DNA of 64,000 bases from OFTM382 sp964352615 (lineage in GTDB: Bacteria > Planctomycetota > Phycisphaerae > Phycisphaerales > UBA1924), in the NCBI GenBank assembly GCA_964352615.1, contig CAYGSG010000005.1, positions 1 to 64,000 of the forward strand. Reading direction: 5' to 3'. Shown in pieces: positions 62,822-64,000 of this stretch (positions are counted from its first letter, which is position 1; the number at the start of each line of letters is the position of its first letter). A model generated the notes under the pieces. It saw nothing but the letters and a program-made list of their open reading frames with translations, searched no databases and had not been told where the DNA came from. The position numbers and the translations under genes were made by a program.

Positions 62822-63023
62822 GGCCAAATCGCAGAATACGTTGGCGCCGTCCCCGCTTCTCCGGTCGACGCGGTTGTTGAGGAACCCGAAACCGGGTTGC
62901 GTGAGGCCGTCGAAGGCTCGAGTGAGATGTACAAGTCGAAGTGAACTGAACAAGATCTGGCGTCTTGCAGCACATCTACTTCCCAAGGTGTCCCCACGTG
63001 TCGGAAAGGAATCCCGCGACTGA
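61986..63023 (+). CDS. IS5-family transposase, 3'-extended by read-through
   Basis: A DDE transposase of the IS5 family. The DUF4096-like N-terminus is YELTDEQWALIASLMP. The catalytic acids are Asp101 (CVDGSNIR), Asp187 (LGDKGYS) and, in the family's third position, VVDRCVGWLK: an Asp (235) where Glu is normal. The element's own reading frame should end near residue 279 at the inverted repeat (LLEPSD). In this copy no stop remains there and the frame runs ~66 residues into flanking DNA. GAGGAGG precedes the ATG. Activity is doubtful. Confidence 0.85.
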   Translation: MPPKRRYELTDEQWALIASLMPKRKPGGRWNDHRTTLDGMMWVLKSGSPWRDMPERYGSWKSVYGRFRRWTADGTIDKILARLRYKLDADGFIDWDVWCVDGSNIRAHGSAAGASEASKSRPDEPLDHARGRSRGGWGSKVHLVTFGNGVPLAVTVTAGQAHETKSFESAMDAVRPKYRRPTWVLGDKGYSYPRVRAWCERRGVWDVIPQRSDQLRREGRRVISRAIYKGRNVVDRCVGWLKHNRRLGTRYEKLAVHYLAMVKLAFVSRYLRLLEPSDTAKSQNTLAPSPLLRSTRLLRNPKPGCVRPSKARVRCTSRSELNKIWRLAAHLLPKVSPRVGKESRD

Positions 63024-63809
63024 CACCCCAGCGTCAGTCAGCCGCCAAGTTTGACTCGACTTCCGCTCAATCAGCCTCTGCGTGGACAGCGTCCCGGTGA
63101 TCCTCTTCCACCCCGGCCGCCCGATAGGCGTCGTCTTAGCCGGGTGGCCCCAGGGCAGCCGCTTGTAGTACCGGTCCGCGATCTGCCACGTCCACTTTCG
63201 CTCACGCAGCATCCCGATGAGCGTGAGGTCGGCGGCGAGTGCCCACGCAGGCGGCGTTTTCGAGGCATCCCACTGTCGCCTAACCTCACCACGATCGTAC
63301 GCGGGGGCGATCTGATCGTAGAACACGCCAACGCCATCGATTACTAAGAGCGGCGGTAGGAATAGGTTGTCATCGATGACGCTCACACCGGGGTCGAACA
63401 CCGCGCTGATGCCCTCCGCCTCAATCAGGTCGAGAAATCTCTCAATCTCGGCGTCAGTGATGGGCCTGCGGATCTTCCGAACCTCGCACTGCTTGGGGCC
63501 ACGCCTGGCCGTTCTTCGGGGAGCGGGGACACCCGGGCTCACATCACCCGGAAGGGCAAGCAAGCTCATCAATCGCTCGCAGTCTCTGTTGGGATCAGGG
63601 AGTGGGTGCATGATCTTGATCTGTCGCCGCCTCCACGACTCGGCCCGCATCACTAACTGCGACTGAAAGACACTGTACTGTTCGCTCCACAGCTGCCTGA
63701 TCTGCTGAGCGGCCAATACGTGCGACCCAGGTGTGGCCTGCACCAGTACCGAATCGATAGCCATCAGGATGGCTCGCTGCGAATCAGTTAAGCCCTGAGG
63801 TGAAGTCAT
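62976..63809 (-). CDS. Hypothetical protein, possible winged-helix C-terminus
   Basis: A 277-residue protein of unknown function. The N-terminal part is helical (DSQRAILMAIDSVLVQ), a basic Pro/Arg-rich linker follows (PAPRRTARRGPKQCEVRKIRR), and the middle has ISAVFDPGVSVIDDNLFLPP. The last ~60 residues (TLSTQRLIERKSSQTWRLTD) look like a winged helix, so DNA binding is possible. GGAGG lies 5 nt before ATG 63809; the frame upstream of it is not supported. Its 3' end overlaps the read-through tail of the transposase frame. Confidence 0.65.
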   Translation of the reverse strand: MTSPQGLTDSQRAILMAIDSVLVQATPGSHVLAAQQIRQLWSEQYSVFQSQLVMRAESWRRRQIKIMHPLPDPNRDCERLMSLLALPGDVSPGVPAPRRTARRGPKQCEVRKIRRPITDAEIERFLDLIEAEGISAVFDPGVSVIDDNLFLPPLLVIDGVGVFYDQIAPAYDRGEVRRQWDASKTPPAWALAADLTLIGMLRERKWTWQIADRYYKRLPWGHPAKTTPIGRPGWKRITGTLSTQRLIERKSSQTWRLTDAGVSVAGFLSDTWGHLGK

Positions 63810-63903
63810 GGGTGCCTCCGTGTGCTCGACGGCGAAGCCTCTACGAGATTTTTTTCTGAAGGCCGCCCCCGACCTTTGGGTCGAGGCCGACATGGTCATT
63901 TCC

Positions 63904-63930
63904 GGATCCTGCGTCGACCCGCAAGGATCC
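63904..63930. repeat. Inverted repeat upstream of the last gene
   Basis: GGATCC-TGCG and CGCA-A-GGATCC form a stem of ten pairs with one bulged A around TCGACC. No T-tract follows on either strand, so it is not a clear terminator. The other bases between 63810 and the window end hold nothing that I can name. Confidence 0.45.
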
Positions 63931-64000
63931 TCAGGCCGCCTTGCGTCGGCGACGGCATGGGCCGCACCCACGCCGTTTGAATCCTCGACGGCACGCCTTG

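Overview
This looks like a chromosomal segment of a planctomycete, most likely of the class Phycisphaerae. The evidence is a high-GC backbone, a DUF1592/DUF1552 haem-protein pair, a Phycisphaerae-style PEP-CTERM-like sorting tag, a duplicated acidic C-terminal 'GDIADDFG' motif, an ECF sigma factor beside a Ser/Thr kinase, an LEPR-type N-terminus on a giant secreted protein, and an HU protein with a histone-H1-like tail. A run of exactly 100 N shows that this is a scaffolded draft or metagenome assembly.

Layout. 0-3.5 kb: a gene cut by the window edge converges on a BatA/VWA membrane protein cotranscribed with rlmE. 4.2-7.2 kb: a glycosyltransferase-2/lipid-A-synthase-N pair and two unrecognised small genes. 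7.2-11.5 kb: YhaM-like nuclease, queF, a Lon-N protein and six-domain ribosomal protein S1. 11.5-18.8 kb: a degenerate receiver protein, NAD-type glutamate dehydrogenase, an SDR, a glycine-zipper lipoprotein, endonuclease IV, a TPR lipoprotein, a small leucine-rich ORF and a secreted unknown. 19-25.2 kb: gyrA, a STAS protein, an ABC ATPase and an M28 peptidase. 25.2-32.6 kb: HU, an EEP nuclease, a hydroxyacid dehydrogenase, a cysteine-desulfurase-like enzyme, PhoU, enolase, a prepilin-like protein with its partner, and tRNA-Ala(UGC). 32.8-48.7 kb: NADP-type glutamate dehydrogenase, a PEP-CTERM-like secreted protein, an ALDH7/FAD-oxidase pair resembling amaB-amaA, a tricorn-like S41 protease, a DUF454 protein, the DUF1552/DUF1592 pair, a phytase-like esterase and purD.

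48.7-62.8 kb is an accessory stretch. It is bracketed by a decayed IS5-type end, abutting the purD stop codon, and a nearly complete IS5-type element in the opposite orientation. Between them lie an ECF sigma/Ser-Thr kinase operon, two long gene-poor spacers, a protein of about 15 Sel1 repeats, a 1428-residue LEPR protein with a lipase-like triad, and an AT-richer TPR lipoprotein. The backbone genes are housekeeping: translation, DNA topology and repair, nitrogen assimilation and amino-acid catabolism. The accessory stretch looks like envelope and signalling functions under acquisition and turnover.

Two cross-cutting observations stand out. First, about ten genes lack a Shine-Dalgarno sequence but carry a -10-like hexamer (TANNNT, or CATAAT once) exactly 5-6 nt before the start codon, which predicts leaderless mRNAs. 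Second, the 100-N gap is flanked by two identical 55-bp copies. Collapsing them restores one continuous Sel1 reading frame, so the gap is probably an assembly artefact.
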